A DNA stretch of 64,000 bases from Luteimonas sp. MC1572 (GCF_016615815.1 NZ_CP067112.1:992001-1056000), one strand, 5' to 3'; positions 9,047 through 16,952 are shown, counted from the stretch's first letter. Notes: generated from the sequence alone by a model not told the origin. Program-made: numbers and translations.

Positions 9047-9885
9047 GGAGTGTCTGCCTGCAAGGTCGTGGTGTGCGTCGTTCCGTCGCGCGCGTAGGTG
9101 AAGGTGATCGTTCGGCTGCCGGCCAACTCGGCCGGCAGTGCCGCATAACGTTCGGGGGTGAGCGCCTGGCCGTTGATCGACAGCAGCACGTCGCCGGCCT
9201 GCAGGCCGGCCTGGCGCAGCACCGCGCCGTCGCCGCGCGGGATCACGCTGTAGCCGGCGGGCTGGCCGGCGTCGGCCTGCACCGGACGCAGGCCGGCCTG
9301 GGCGAGGAGTTGGGCGGGATCGACGCGGGCTGTGCCTGCGGTGGGAGATGGCGCGCGCGCCGCGGGCAGCCCTGCGGACGCCTCGCGTGGAGCAGGCGCG
9401 GGCGCTCCGCCCGGCGGCAACGCGAAGCGCAGTTCGCTGCGCGCACCGGACGCGGCGAGCGTCACATGGTCACTCGCCACCGCGGCGAGCACCACGCCGG
9501 GCGCGACTTCGTCACCGACCACGAACGCGCGCTGCCGGCCGTCCTTGCCTGCGATGATCGCCGCGCCGGAGCCGGCATCCGCCGCCGGGCGCGCGGCGTG
9601 GAGCCGGAGCCCTGAGCTGTCGGCCGCGACTTGCACGCTGGCCTGCGCCGGATGGAACGCATCGATGGCAAGGCGTTCGAGGCGCGTCGCGTCCATGGCT
9701 GCGCGCGCTGGCGCGGGCGGCGCGCCGACGGGTGCCGGTGGCACGAGCAACAGCCACGCCAGGCGCGCGGCCTGCACGGCCAGCAGGGCGACGACAGTGA
9801 CCGTGACCACGCGGCGCAGCAGCCCGGCATCGCGGGCGCGGGCGAGCAGTGCATGCGGTGCATGGAGGGCGAACGGCGTGGCCAA
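9043..9885 (-). CDS. gspC: Type II secretion protein GspC with C-terminal PDZ domain
   Basis: 280 residues and first gene of the operon. It has a cytoplasmic N-terminus and one membrane helix (about residues 24-50), then a Pro/Ala linker and a homology-region domain (about 90-160). The C-terminal PDZ domain includes LRQAGLQAGDVLLSINGQAL. GspC bridges the inner-membrane platform to GspD and contributes to substrate choice. Its stop overlaps the gspD start (ATGA). The presence of a PDZ domain separates this system from those whose GspC ends in a coiled coil, and from Xanthomonas xps, which uses XpsN. Confidence 0.93.
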   Translation of the reverse strand: MATPFALHAPHALLARARDAGLLRRVVTVTVVALLAVQAARLAWLLLVPPAPVGAPPAPARAAMDATRLERLAIDAFHPAQASVQVAADSSGLRLHAARPAADAGSGAAIIAGKDGRQRAFVVGDEVAPGVVLAAVASDHVTLAASGARSELRFALPPGGAPAPAPREASAGLPAARAPSPTAGTARVDPAQLLAQAGLRPVQADAGQPAGYSVIPRGDGAVLRQAGLQAGDVLLSINGQALTPERYAALPAELAGSRTITFTYARDGTTHTTTLQADTP

Positions 9886-9941
9886 TGACGGACTCGGCGG
9901 CGCGGCGAATCCGCGCGATGGTCAGATCATGCGAACGTTTG

Positions 9942-9959
9942 GTGACAATCCGGTTTCAA
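9942..9959 (-). promoter_or_regulatory. Possible degenerate Pho-box-like direct repeat upstream of gspC
   Basis: Read on the minus strand, two 7-mers spaced 11 bases apart (TTGAAAC, four bases, TTGTCAC) resemble the PhoB half-site CTGTCAT/C. The second matches 6 of 7 positions and the first only 4 of 7. It lies about 57-74 bases upstream of the gspC start. This is a weak match, reported because a better one occurs at 15486-15503 in the same neighbourhood. Confidence 0.25.
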
Positions 9960-9994
9960 CTGACACGAAACCGTCGCAAGCCTGCAGGAAACGC

Positions 9995-10023
9995 AAAAGG
10001 GCGGGGCCTCGCGGCCCCGCCCC
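9995..10023 (-). terminator. Rho-independent terminator after the TonB-dependent receptor
   Basis: A perfect 10-bp stem (GGGCGGGGCC paired with GGCCCCGCCC) with loop TCGC lies at 9999-10022. On the minus strand it is followed by TTTT. It sits 19 bases after the receptor stop codon and separates that gene from the gsp operon, which must therefore start from its own promoter in 9886-9990. Confidence 0.85.
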
Positions 10024-10041
10024 TGTCAGGCGATGCAGTGC

Positions 10042-12747
10042 TCAGAACTCGGCGGACAGGCTCACCGAATACGTCACGCCCGGGTCGTAGCGCAGCACGT
10101 GCACCTTCTGCCCGCCGCGCTCCTGGTACTCGTCGAACTCCGTGTCGAGGATGTTGCGCGCGGCAAAACCCAGGGTCATCGCGGTGTCGCCGAGGTTGAA
10201 GCCCTTGCGCAACACGAAATCGAGCGTGGTGCCCGGCTCCTGCATGTAGTCGGGCTGGCCCGGGCGGCCACGCGCGGAGACGCGCTCGCTGACATGGTTG
10301 GCGATCAGCGTGGCCTGCAGGCCGGTGGCCTCGTTCTCGACGCCGAACTGCAGGTTGGCGATGTGCTCGGACTGTCCCTGCATGTCGCTGCCGTCGCGCA
10401 CGAACAGCCGTGCGTCCACCGGCGCCGGGTAGCCGAAGGGCTGCACCGTGTCGCCTTCGTCGGCATTCACCTCGGACTGCGACCAGGTGTAGTTGGTCGC
10501 CAGGTACAGGCGGTTCGCGCCCCACCAGTCGGCGGCGAACACGTCGTCGAAGTACTTCTTGAACTCCACCTCGGCGCCGTAGACCGTGGCCTCCGGTGCG
10601 TTGAGGAAGCTCTGGAAGATGGTGCCGCCGCCGCCCACGTTGATGTTGGTCTCGATCGGCTTGTCGATGGTCTTGTGGAACGCGCCGACCGTGAAGTACT
10701 CGCCGGAGCCGAAGAACCACTCATGGCGCAGGTCGAAGTTGGTCAGCTCGCTGTCCACCAGGTACGGGTTGCCGTAGTACTGGCGGAAGCTGTCGGGATC
10801 GCTGTACTGCTGCGGCGCCATCTCGCGGAACTGCGGGCGGGCGATGGTGCGCGAGGCACCGAAGCGCAGCTGGCGGTTGTCGGCGATGTTCCAGGTCAGG
10901 GTGAGCGCCGGCAGGAAGTAATCGTTCTCCAGCGGCGCCGGGGAGGCCTGGGCGACACCGGTGATCACGTCGTACGGGGTCACCGACTGGGTCGCGTCCT
11001 CATAGCGCACGCCCACGGTGGCGCGCAGGTTGGGCGTGATCTCGCCTTCGGCCTGCAGGTACAGCGCCTTGACCTCGAGCGACGCGTCATAGGCCGAGGC
11101 GCCGAACCCGCCGGTGGTCTCGCGCAGCCGCAGCAGGTCCTGGCTGAGGTTGTAGTCTGAGAACAGGTAGTCGGGGCGCTGGTAGCGGTTGTGGAACGGC
11201 AGGGCGCCGTCGAGGGCGAGGAACTTGAACTCGCGGGCCCAGGCGTTGCGCTCGTTGTCCATGTACGCGCCGCCGAAGCCGAGCGTCAGGTCGCGCTCGA
11301 CCGGCAGGCGCCAGGTGACGTCGACGCCGGCGCTGTCGACGGTGTCCTCGACCGCGCTGAAGCGGGTGTAGTTCTGCACGCGCGAGGCGTCGTGGCTCCA
11401 GAAGCCGTCGACGTTCTCGTAGCGGATGCCCTTTTCGTAGGGCATGTCGCGCGTGGCGCGCGCGGTGGCGGCGCGCCAATCGACCTTCAGGTCGTCGTAT
11501 TCGCCGAAGGCATGGCTGCCGGTGAGCTGGTGGTTGAGCAGCTCGCGCTCGAACCACTCGGTGTAGTCGTCGCGCGCCTCGAAGCCGGCGAGGTTGTCCG
11601 CGCCGAAGCGGCTGCGCGCTTCCTTGATGGTGTCGTGCACGTACAGGCTGGTGAGGCCGATCCTGTTGCCGCCCCACTCGTAGCCGGCACCGAGCATGAC
11701 GTTGGTGCGTGCGTTGTTCTGGGTGGAGAGGAACTCGTAGTCGGAGTCGTACTCGACGACGTCGCCGACGAAGACGCCCTGCTGCTGGTCGCCGAAGCGG
11801 GTGCGCCATTCGTTCTCGAACCCGGCCACGGCGATGAAGCCGATGCGCGCGTCCTCGCCCATCTCGGCCGTGTAGCCAGCGCTGGCGCCGACGTTGCCGT
11901 CCGGATCAATGCTGTCGTTTTCCTGCAGCAGGTTCAGGTTGGCGTTCTGGAAGCTGCGGCCGATGCGGCGGATGTCCTCGCGGCTAAAATTGCCCAGGTC
12001 CACGCGCTGGCCGGTGGCCATCGCATCCTGCAGCGCGCGCGGCATCTTGCGGGTGCCGTCGTCATACCCCGACCAGTCATCCTCCGAGCCGTAATAGGTC
12101 AGGCCCTTCTCGCCGGTGGTGACGCTGTTGCCGCCGCCGCCGACGCTCACCTTGAAGAACGGCGCATCGGGGATGGTCAGCGATTGCAGGTCGATGATGC
12201 CGCCGCCGAACTCGCCCGGGTACTTCGCCGAATAGGTCTTCTGCACGGTCATGCCCTGCAGCACCTCGGCCGGGAACAGGTCCAGCGGCACCACGCGCTG
12301 CATCGGCTCCGGGCTGGGCAGCGGCGAGCCGTTGAGCAGCGCCGAGGAGTAGCGTTCGCCGAGGCCGCGCACATAGACGAACTTGTCGTCGACGATGCTC
12401 ACGCCGGAAACCCGCGCCAGCGCCGCGGCGGCGTCGCCGTCACCGGTGCGTTCGAAGTCGTCGCGGGTGATGAACGAGGCGACTTCCGCGGTCTGCAGCA
12501 TCGGCTCGGGGATGTATTCGCCGCGCACCTCGACCGCGTCGAGCTGGGCCGGCGTGGACGCCGCCTGCGCGGCCGCGTCCTGCGTGCCGGCCGCCTGCGC
12601 GAGCGTGGCCTGCACGATGGTGGCCTGCGCCGGAATGGCGGCGGCGTCACCACGTGGCGGGGCAGGCTGCTGGGCCCACGCGACCTGGCAGGCGAGCAGG
12701 GTGGTGATCGCGACGGACAGGCCGCTGCGTGACGGGGTGCGTTTCAT
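10042..12747 (-). CDS. TonB-dependent outer-membrane receptor
   Basis: 901 residues with a signal peptide (cleavage near residue 25, after AWA). A 40-residue Ala/Gln-rich spacer leads to a TonB-box-like stretch DAVEVRG near residue 70. The plug domain follows (FITRDDFERTGDGDAAAALA, YVRGLGERYSSALLNGSPLP), then a large barrel ending in a C-terminal Phe (SVSLSAEF), as outer-membrane proteins do. The plug (RVSGVSIVDDKFVYVRGLGER) is of the kind found in Xanthomonas and Caulobacter receptors that import organic or phosphorylated ligands, but the substrate cannot be read from sequence. It lies between the gsp operon and a same-strand surface lipoprotein gene. Confidence 0.93.
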   Translation of the reverse strand: MKRTPSRSGLSVAITTLLACQVAWAQQPAPPRGDAAAIPAQATIVQATLAQAAGTQDAAAQAASTPAQLDAVEVRGEYIPEPMLQTAEVASFITRDDFERTGDGDAAAALARVSGVSIVDDKFVYVRGLGERYSSALLNGSPLPSPEPMQRVVPLDLFPAEVLQGMTVQKTYSAKYPGEFGGGIIDLQSLTIPDAPFFKVSVGGGGNSVTTGEKGLTYYGSEDDWSGYDDGTRKMPRALQDAMATGQRVDLGNFSREDIRRIGRSFQNANLNLLQENDSIDPDGNVGASAGYTAEMGEDARIGFIAVAGFENEWRTRFGDQQQGVFVGDVVEYDSDYEFLSTQNNARTNVMLGAGYEWGGNRIGLTSLYVHDTIKEARSRFGADNLAGFEARDDYTEWFERELLNHQLTGSHAFGEYDDLKVDWRAATARATRDMPYEKGIRYENVDGFWSHDASRVQNYTRFSAVEDTVDSAGVDVTWRLPVERDLTLGFGGAYMDNERNAWAREFKFLALDGALPFHNRYQRPDYLFSDYNLSQDLLRLRETTGGFGASAYDASLEVKALYLQAEGEITPNLRATVGVRYEDATQSVTPYDVITGVAQASPAPLENDYFLPALTLTWNIADNRQLRFGASRTIARPQFREMAPQQYSDPDSFRQYYGNPYLVDSELTNFDLRHEWFFGSGEYFTVGAFHKTIDKPIETNINVGGGGTIFQSFLNAPEATVYGAEVEFKKYFDDVFAADWWGANRLYLATNYTWSQSEVNADEGDTVQPFGYPAPVDARLFVRDGSDMQGQSEHIANLQFGVENEATGLQATLIANHVSERVSARGRPGQPDYMQEPGTTLDFVLRKGFNLGDTAMTLGFAARNILDTEFDEYQERGGQKVHVLRYDPGVTYSVSLSAEF

Positions 12748-12793
12748 GTGGTGACCTTCGCTGTGCGGTGCCGGTTGCGGCCTGGATGGAACG

Positions 12794-12818
12794 CGGGGCG
12801 GCCGTCATGGCCGCCCCG
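12794..12818 (-). terminator. Strong hairpin between lipoprotein gene and TonB receptor gene
   Basis: A perfect 10-bp GC stem (CGGGGCGGCC paired with GGCCGCCCCG) with a 5-base loop lies in the 102-base gap after the lipoprotein stop. No T-run follows on the minus strand. It could be an attenuating or 3'-protecting hairpin rather than a full terminator, setting unequal expression of the two genes. Confidence 0.5.
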
Positions 12819-12849
12819 GGTCGACGTGATGCGGTGTGGCATCAGTCCG

Positions 12850-14313
12850 TCAGCAGGACGTGTCGGCCGTCAGGCCGCAGGTCCAGCCCTGCCACCAGGT
12901 GTCGCCGGCGTTGCGGACGCCGCCGATGTAGTCGACCTGCTGGAAGAAACTGTCCACCGAGGTCAGGCCCTGGTAGGCCGCGACTGCGGTCTCGTTGGCG
13001 CCGTTGACGAACACGTTGGCGAGGCTCGAAGTGCCCACCACGTTGCCGGTGCCGGAGGTGAACGCTGTCTCGGCGCGCGCGTCGGCGAACGCCGTCGGGC
13101 AGGAGAAGAACACCGAGCCGAAGGTGCCGGTGGTGTTTTCGTCCGAGATGCTCAGGCACTGCAGCCCGGCACCGGTGCCGCCGGCGGGACGGGTGACCAC
13201 GGTGTTGTAGAACGCGGCCTGGGTGCCCTGGTTGAGGGTGATCGCGGCGCCGCCGCCGGCGCGGCCGACGTAGGTGAAGTTGGCGACCTTCGGGTTCGAG
13301 TAAGGCTCGCGGCGGATGCTCGACCACTCGTTCATGCGGTCGCCGCCGGTGGCGCGCTGGATGACGATGCCGTACTGCAGCGAGCCGTTCCAGCCGGTGT
13401 CGGTGTCGAGGCTGTCGTCGTCGGCGCCGGTGACCACGATGTAGCGGCCGTTGACCGTGCCACCGAACCACTCGATGCCGTCATCGGAGCTGTTGTGCAC
13501 CTGCACGTACTCGAACACCGTGCCGTCGCCCACGCCACCGAGGGTGATGCCGTTGAGTTCGTTGTTCGGCGTGACCTCGAAGCCCGAGTGCTTGACGCGC
13601 AGGTACTTGACGATGCCGGAGTTGTCGCGCGGCGCGTTGCCGCCGTAGAAGCCGTCGGTGCCTTCGATGGTCGCCTGGCACTCAGGCGTGCCGGAGACCG
13701 TGGTGCCCGGGCAGGCGTTGATCGGCGCGCGGCCGAGCAGCACCAGGCCGCCCCACAGGCCGATCGAATTGGCGTTGGTCTGGCCTTCGATGTCGGCGCG
13801 TGCGGTGAGGGTGATCGGCTTGGTGGCCGTGCCCTGGGCATAGATCTGCGAGCCGCGGTTGACGACCAGCAGGTCGGCGCCGGCGGAGCCGTACAGGGTC
13901 ACGCCCGGTTCGATGGTGAGCACGCCTTCCTGGGCACCGGGGGCTTCGTTGTTGATGTCGCCACCCTGGTCGTCGCCGACCGCGACGCGGCCGCTGATGG
14001 CGTACACGGTGCCGGCGCGCTCCGGGACCAGCAGGTTGCCGACGATGCGCTCGGGCAGGCGGCAGGCGCGCAGCGCGCCGTCGGCGACGGTGCCGATGTT
14101 GGTGAAGCCGGTGGGGCAGTCGGCCGCGGGGCCACCGGTCGGCGGCGGCGGCGGAGGGGTGGTCGGCGGCGGCGGCGGCGCGGTCGGCGGCGGCGGCGGG
14201 AACGCACCCTCACCCGGCGAGGCGACGCGGTCGGCACCGCCTCCGCAGGCGCTGAGCGCGAGCACCGCGCCGAAAGTCGTGAGAAGGGCCTTGGAGCTTT
14301 GGCGCATGGACAT
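12850..14313 (-). CDS. Surface lipoprotein with Pro-rich stalk and predicted beta-helix body
   Basis: 487 residues from the ATG at 14311-14313, which has GGAG about 10 bases upstream; longer upstream starts look spurious. The lipobox LSAC puts the lipidated Cys at residue 23, and Gly follows, so sorting to the outer membrane is expected. A Pro/Thr stalk (about residues 37-60) leads to a Gly/Asn-rich body with repeated turns (ITLTARADIEG, YLRVKHSGFEV, YVQVHNSSDDGIEW), suggestive of a right-handed parallel beta-helix. Four or more Cys late in the chain suggest disulfides. The function is unknown. It is immediately upstream of the TonB receptor and near the type II operon, so it may be a receptor partner or an exported, surface-exposed product. 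Confidence 0.75.
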   Translation of the reverse strand: MSMRQSSKALLTTFGAVLALSACGGGADRVASPGEGAFPPPPPTAPPPPPTTPPPPPPTGGPAADCPTGFTNIGTVADGALRACRLPERIVGNLLVPERAGTVYAISGRVAVGDDQGGDINNEAPGAQEGVLTIEPGVTLYGSAGADLLVVNRGSQIYAQGTATKPITLTARADIEGQTNANSIGLWGGLVLLGRAPINACPGTTVSGTPECQATIEGTDGFYGGNAPRDNSGIVKYLRVKHSGFEVTPNNELNGITLGGVGDGTVFEYVQVHNSSDDGIEWFGGTVNGRYIVVTGADDDSLDTDTGWNGSLQYGIVIQRATGGDRMNEWSSIRREPYSNPKVANFTYVGRAGGGAAITLNQGTQAAFYNTVVTRPAGGTGAGLQCLSISDENTTGTFGSVFFSCPTAFADARAETAFTSGTGNVVGTSSLANVFVNGANETAVAAYQGLTSVDSFFQQVDYIGGVRNAGDTWWQGWTCGLTADTSC

Positions 14314-14437
14314 CGGTTCTCTCCGGGAGGAAGTTGACGCTGGCGAAGGCGGGCGAGCCTGGCGGCGCGCGTTGTGTCGCGGGTCGTCGCGCCGCTGCGG
14401 GGCGGACGGATCGGAGGCCAAGATAGGCAGCGTCGAT

Positions 14438-14466
14438 GACAGCTTTCTTTCATTCATGCGGCTGTC
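14438..14466. promoter_or_regulatory. Spaced inverted repeat GACAGC-N17-GCTGTC in a divergent promoter region
   Basis: The 266 bases between the lipoprotein start (14313) and the oxygenase start (14580) hold no convincing gene. Inside are the exact inverted hexamers GACAGC (14438-14443) and GCTGTC (14461-14466), separated by 17 bases. A CTGTCAT half-site, identical to a PhoB half-site, reads on the minus strand at 14436-14442. The spacing of about two helical turns between arm centres would suit a dimeric regulator of one or both divergent genes. Confidence 0.3.
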
Positions 14467-14540
14467 TTGGTTTCGCATTGCGCGCTGCGTCCGGGTCGTG
14501 AGTCGGTTCGCTCCGCGTCATCGTTCCGTCACATCTCCAC

Positions 14541-14556
14541 GGCCTCCTAGGAGGCC
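14541..14556. repeat. Perfect 16-bp palindrome upstream of the 2OG oxygenase gene
   Basis: GGCCTCCTAGGAGGCC is fully self-complementary and ends 23 bases before the oxygenase ATG. It contains AGGAGG, but too far from the ATG to be its ribosome site. In RNA it would hide that sequence in a hairpin. It could be a protein-binding operator or a 5'UTR hairpin. Confidence 0.4.
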
Positions 14557-14579
14557 ACCGCCCCGAACATCACGAAGCC

Positions 14580-15431
14580 ATGGACACACCCGTCGTCGAC
14601 GCCGCACTCGTGCAGTGGCTGCTGGATCGCGTGCGCTGCGGCGCCTCGCCGGAAGACGTCCTCGACAACATGGTCGGGCGCGGCTGGGACGGCGATGCGG
14701 CGGCGGTGGCGATCGAGGACGCGATGCGCGGCCACCTCGACGCGCACGCGCTCGATCACGGACTGCCACTGCCGCAGAAGGTGCCGTCGCCGATCGTCCT
14801 CAACGGGCCGTCGCTCATCGATGCGGGCGACCGCGAGGTCGCGGTGCTGGCCAACCTGCTGCATCCGCGCGTGGTGGTGTTCGGCGGCGTGCTGTCGGAC
14901 GACGAATGCGATGCGCTGGTGGCGCTGGGCCGCGAACGGCTGGCGCCCTCGCCGGTGTTCGACCCGGAGACCGGCGCCGACCAGGCGCACCCGGCGCGCA
15001 CCAGCGAAGGCATGTTCTTCCGGCGTGGGGAGAACGCGTTGTGCGCGCGCATCGAGCAGCGCCTCGCGGCACTGGTCGACTGGCCGCTGGAGAATGGCGA
15101 AGGCCTGCAGCTGCTGCGCTATGGCCCGGGTGCCGAATACCGCCCGCACTACGACTATTTCGACCCCGCCACCCCGGGCGCGCACGTGGCACTGGCGCGC
15201 GGCGGCCAGCGCGTGGCCTCGATCGTGATGTACCTCAACACCCCGGCGCGCGGCGGCGCGACCACGTTTCCCGACGCGCGCTTCGAGGTCGCTGCGGTCA
15301 AGGGCAACGCGGTGTTCTTCGCCTACGATCGGCCGCACCCGATGACGGGCACGCTGCACGGCGGCGCGCCGGTGGTCGAGGGCGAGAAGTGGGTGGCAAC
15401 CAAATGGCTGCGCATCGGCCGCCACGCATGA
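14580..15431 (+). CDS. 2OG-Fe(II) oxygenase, prolyl 4-hydroxylase-like
   Basis: 283 residues. The C-terminal double-stranded beta-helix carries the iron triad His190-x-Asp192 (in YRPHYDYFD) and His260 (TLHGG), plus the 2-oxoglutarate-binding Lys270 (GEKWVATKW). Together these form the full P4Hc signature. Residues 1-80 form a helical N-terminal extension of unknown role. Bacterial members hydroxylate proline or other side chains in proteins, and the target here is unknown. The gene stands alone between divergent and tandem neighbours. No strong ribosome site precedes the ATG. The Pro-rich stalk of the divergently encoded lipoprotein is a conceivable but untested substrate. Confidence 0.9.
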   Translation: MDTPVVDAALVQWLLDRVRCGASPEDVLDNMVGRGWDGDAAAVAIEDAMRGHLDAHALDHGLPLPQKVPSPIVLNGPSLIDAGDREVAVLANLLHPRVVVFGGVLSDDECDALVALGRERLAPSPVFDPETGADQAHPARTSEGMFFRRGENALCARIEQRLAALVDWPLENGEGLQLLRYGPGAEYRPHYDYFDPATPGAHVALARGGQRVASIVMYLNTPARGGATTFPDARFEVAAVKGNAVFFAYDRPHPMTGTLHGGAPVVEGEKWVATKWLRIGRHA

Positions 15432-15485
15432 CGCTGCTTGACCGCCTGTCGGCGGAACGATGCCGTCCATCGCCACAAACAGGGC

Positions 15486-15503
15486 TTGTCATAACGGTGT
15501 AAC
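15486..15503 (+). promoter_or_regulatory. Pho-box-like direct repeat
   Basis: TTGTCAT-AACG-GTGTAAC resembles the PhoB box (CTGTCAT, four bases, CTGTCAC): 6 of 7 matches in the first half-site and 5 of 7 in the second, with the correct 11-base period. It lies 70-87 bases upstream of the start of the TonB-C-domain protein, a normal place for PhoB activation. A further TGTCAT occurs at 15524-15529. Confidence 0.4.
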
Positions 15504-15572
15504 CCACTGCGGGCGCGGACATAGTGTCATCGGGTGCATTCATCCGATGCGCTGCGGCGCGGGAGCACCAAC

Positions 15573-16256
15573 ATGCAACGCACAGCGATTCCACTTCTCC
15601 TCGCCCTGGTCCTGCCGGTCGCTTCCGCGCACGCCGCGCAGCAGGTCCACACCTTCGTGCTGGACCTCGATGCCGACGGCCACATCACCCGGCTCGCGCC
15701 GCATGGCGCCGTGCCCGGTGCGGTGACCGACGCGCTGGCCGACGAGATCCGCGCCTGGGTGTTCCATCCGGGCCCGGTCGACCAGGCCGGCGCCGCCGCC
15801 CGCACCTATCTGCGCGTGGTCGTGGACGACGCACAGGGCGAACCCGGCGGCTACAGCGTGGTGTCGGCGACCACCGGTCCGGCGCTCGCCGCGACCACTG
15901 CGCCGGACTATCCGATGCGCGACCAGCTTGCCGGGCACGAGGGCATGGTGGTGCTGAAGCTCGAGGTCGCTGCCGACGGCCGCGTGCGCGCCGCCGACGT
16001 GCACGCGGCCACCGGCTCGGTGTCGCGGGCGATGGCCACGGCTGCGGTCAATGCATCACGCCAGTGGCGGTTCGCCACCGAAGAGGTGGGCGGCGCGCCG
16101 GTGGCGGCGACGCTGCTGTGGCCGGTCTGCTACCTCGGCGCCCATTCGACGCCCGAGGCCTGCAGCTGGACCGGGCCGGACGACCAGCGCTTCTCCAGCA
16201 AGACCGTGCTGCCGCTGGATCCGCGGGTCACGCTGGTGTCGCAGGCCGCGCGCTGA
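15573..16256 (+). CDS. Periplasmic TonB C-terminal-domain protein
   Basis: 227 residues from the ATG at 15573, preceded by GGGAG at 15561-15565. A cleavable-looking signal peptide ends near residue 21 (ASAHA), and there is no other membrane segment. The first half is a small domain with an AspLeuAspAlaAspGly stretch. The second half (about residues 105-175, with PDYPMRDQLAGHEGMVVLKLEV and ASRQWRFAT) is a TonB_C fold. Unlike true TonB it lacks an inner-membrane anchor and a Pro-rich spacer. It may therefore be a periplasmic scaffold or modulator rather than an energy transducer. ExbB and ExbD genes are not in the window. Confidence 0.75.
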   Translation: MQRTAIPLLLALVLPVASAHAAQQVHTFVLDLDADGHITRLAPHGAVPGAVTDALADEIRAWVFHPGPVDQAGAAARTYLRVVVDDAQGEPGGYSVVSATTGPALAATTAPDYPMRDQLAGHEGMVVLKLEVAADGRVRAADVHAATGSVSRAMATAAVNASRQWRFATEEVGGAPVAATLLWPVCYLGAHSTPEACSWTGPDDQRFSSKTVLPLDPRVTLVSQAAR

Positions 16257-16277
16257 CCGCGCGCCGCCGGTAGCCCT

Positions 16278-16952
16278 TCAGCCGGCGATCCCGGGCGTCT
16301 TGTCCGGATACGTGCACAGGTCGCGCAACACGCACGCAGGGCATTCGGGCCGACGCGCCTTGCACACGTAGCGGCCATGCAGGATCAGCCAGTGGTGGGC
16401 GTCGTGCAGGTACTCGCGCGGCACCCGGCGCAGCAGCCGGTCCTCGACCGCGCGCACGTCCTTGCCGTGCGCGAGTCCCGTGCGGTTGGCGACGCGGAAG
16501 ATGTGCGTGTCGACGGCCATCGTCGGCTCGCCGAACGCGGTGTTGAGCACCACGTTGGCGGTCTTGCGGCCGACGCCGGGCAGTGCTTCGAGCGCCTCGC
16601 GCGTGCGCGGCACCTCGCCGCCGTGGCGCTCGAGCAGAAGCCGCGCCATCGCCGCCACGTTGGCGGCCTTGGCGTTGAACAGGCCGATGGTGTTGATGTA
16701 CGGCTTCAGTCCGTCCTCGCCCAACGCGGCGATCGCCGCCGGGGTGTTGGCCACCGGGAACAGCCGCCGCGTCGCCTTGTTGACGCCCACGTCGGTGGCC
16801 TGCGCCGACAGCGTCACCGCGACCAGCAGCTCGTAGGGCGTCGTGTATTCGAGCTCGGTGACCGGTTTCGGGTTCAGTTCCCGCAGCCGCGCGAACATCT
16901 CGCCGACCGCCGTCGTGGGCATGACGCGGCCGCGACGCTCCGGCGGGCTCAA
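16278..16952 (-). CDS. nth: Endonuclease III (DNA glycosylase/AP lyase)
   Basis: 224 residues. It removes oxidised pyrimidines in base excision repair. The helix-hairpin-helix contains LPGVGRKTANVV with the catalytic Lys, followed by the catalytic Asp in AVDTHIFRVANR. The C-terminal [4Fe-4S] loop has the exact C-x6-C-x2-C-x5-C spacing (CKARRPECPACVLRDLC). The start ATG overlaps the stop of the preceding RnfC-like gene (ATGA). In many Gammaproteobacteria nth is the last gene of the rnf/rsx operon, which matches that neighbour. Confidence 0.97.
   Translation of the reverse strand: MSPPERRGRVMPTTAVGEMFARLRELNPKPVTELEYTTPYELLVAVTLSAQATDVGVNKATRRLFPVANTPAAIAALGEDGLKPYINTIGLFNAKAANVAAMARLLLERHGGEVPRTREALEALPGVGRKTANVVLNTAFGEPTMAVDTHIFRVANRTGLAHGKDVRAVEDRLLRRVPREYLHDAHHWLILHGRYVCKARRPECPACVLRDLCTYPDKTPGIAG

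Noticed and set aside
1..9885. Type IV pilus operon instead of type II secretion
   Set aside because: GspC with PDZ, GspL, GspM, GspK without Glu5, and the GspG C-terminal motif are specific to type II secretion.
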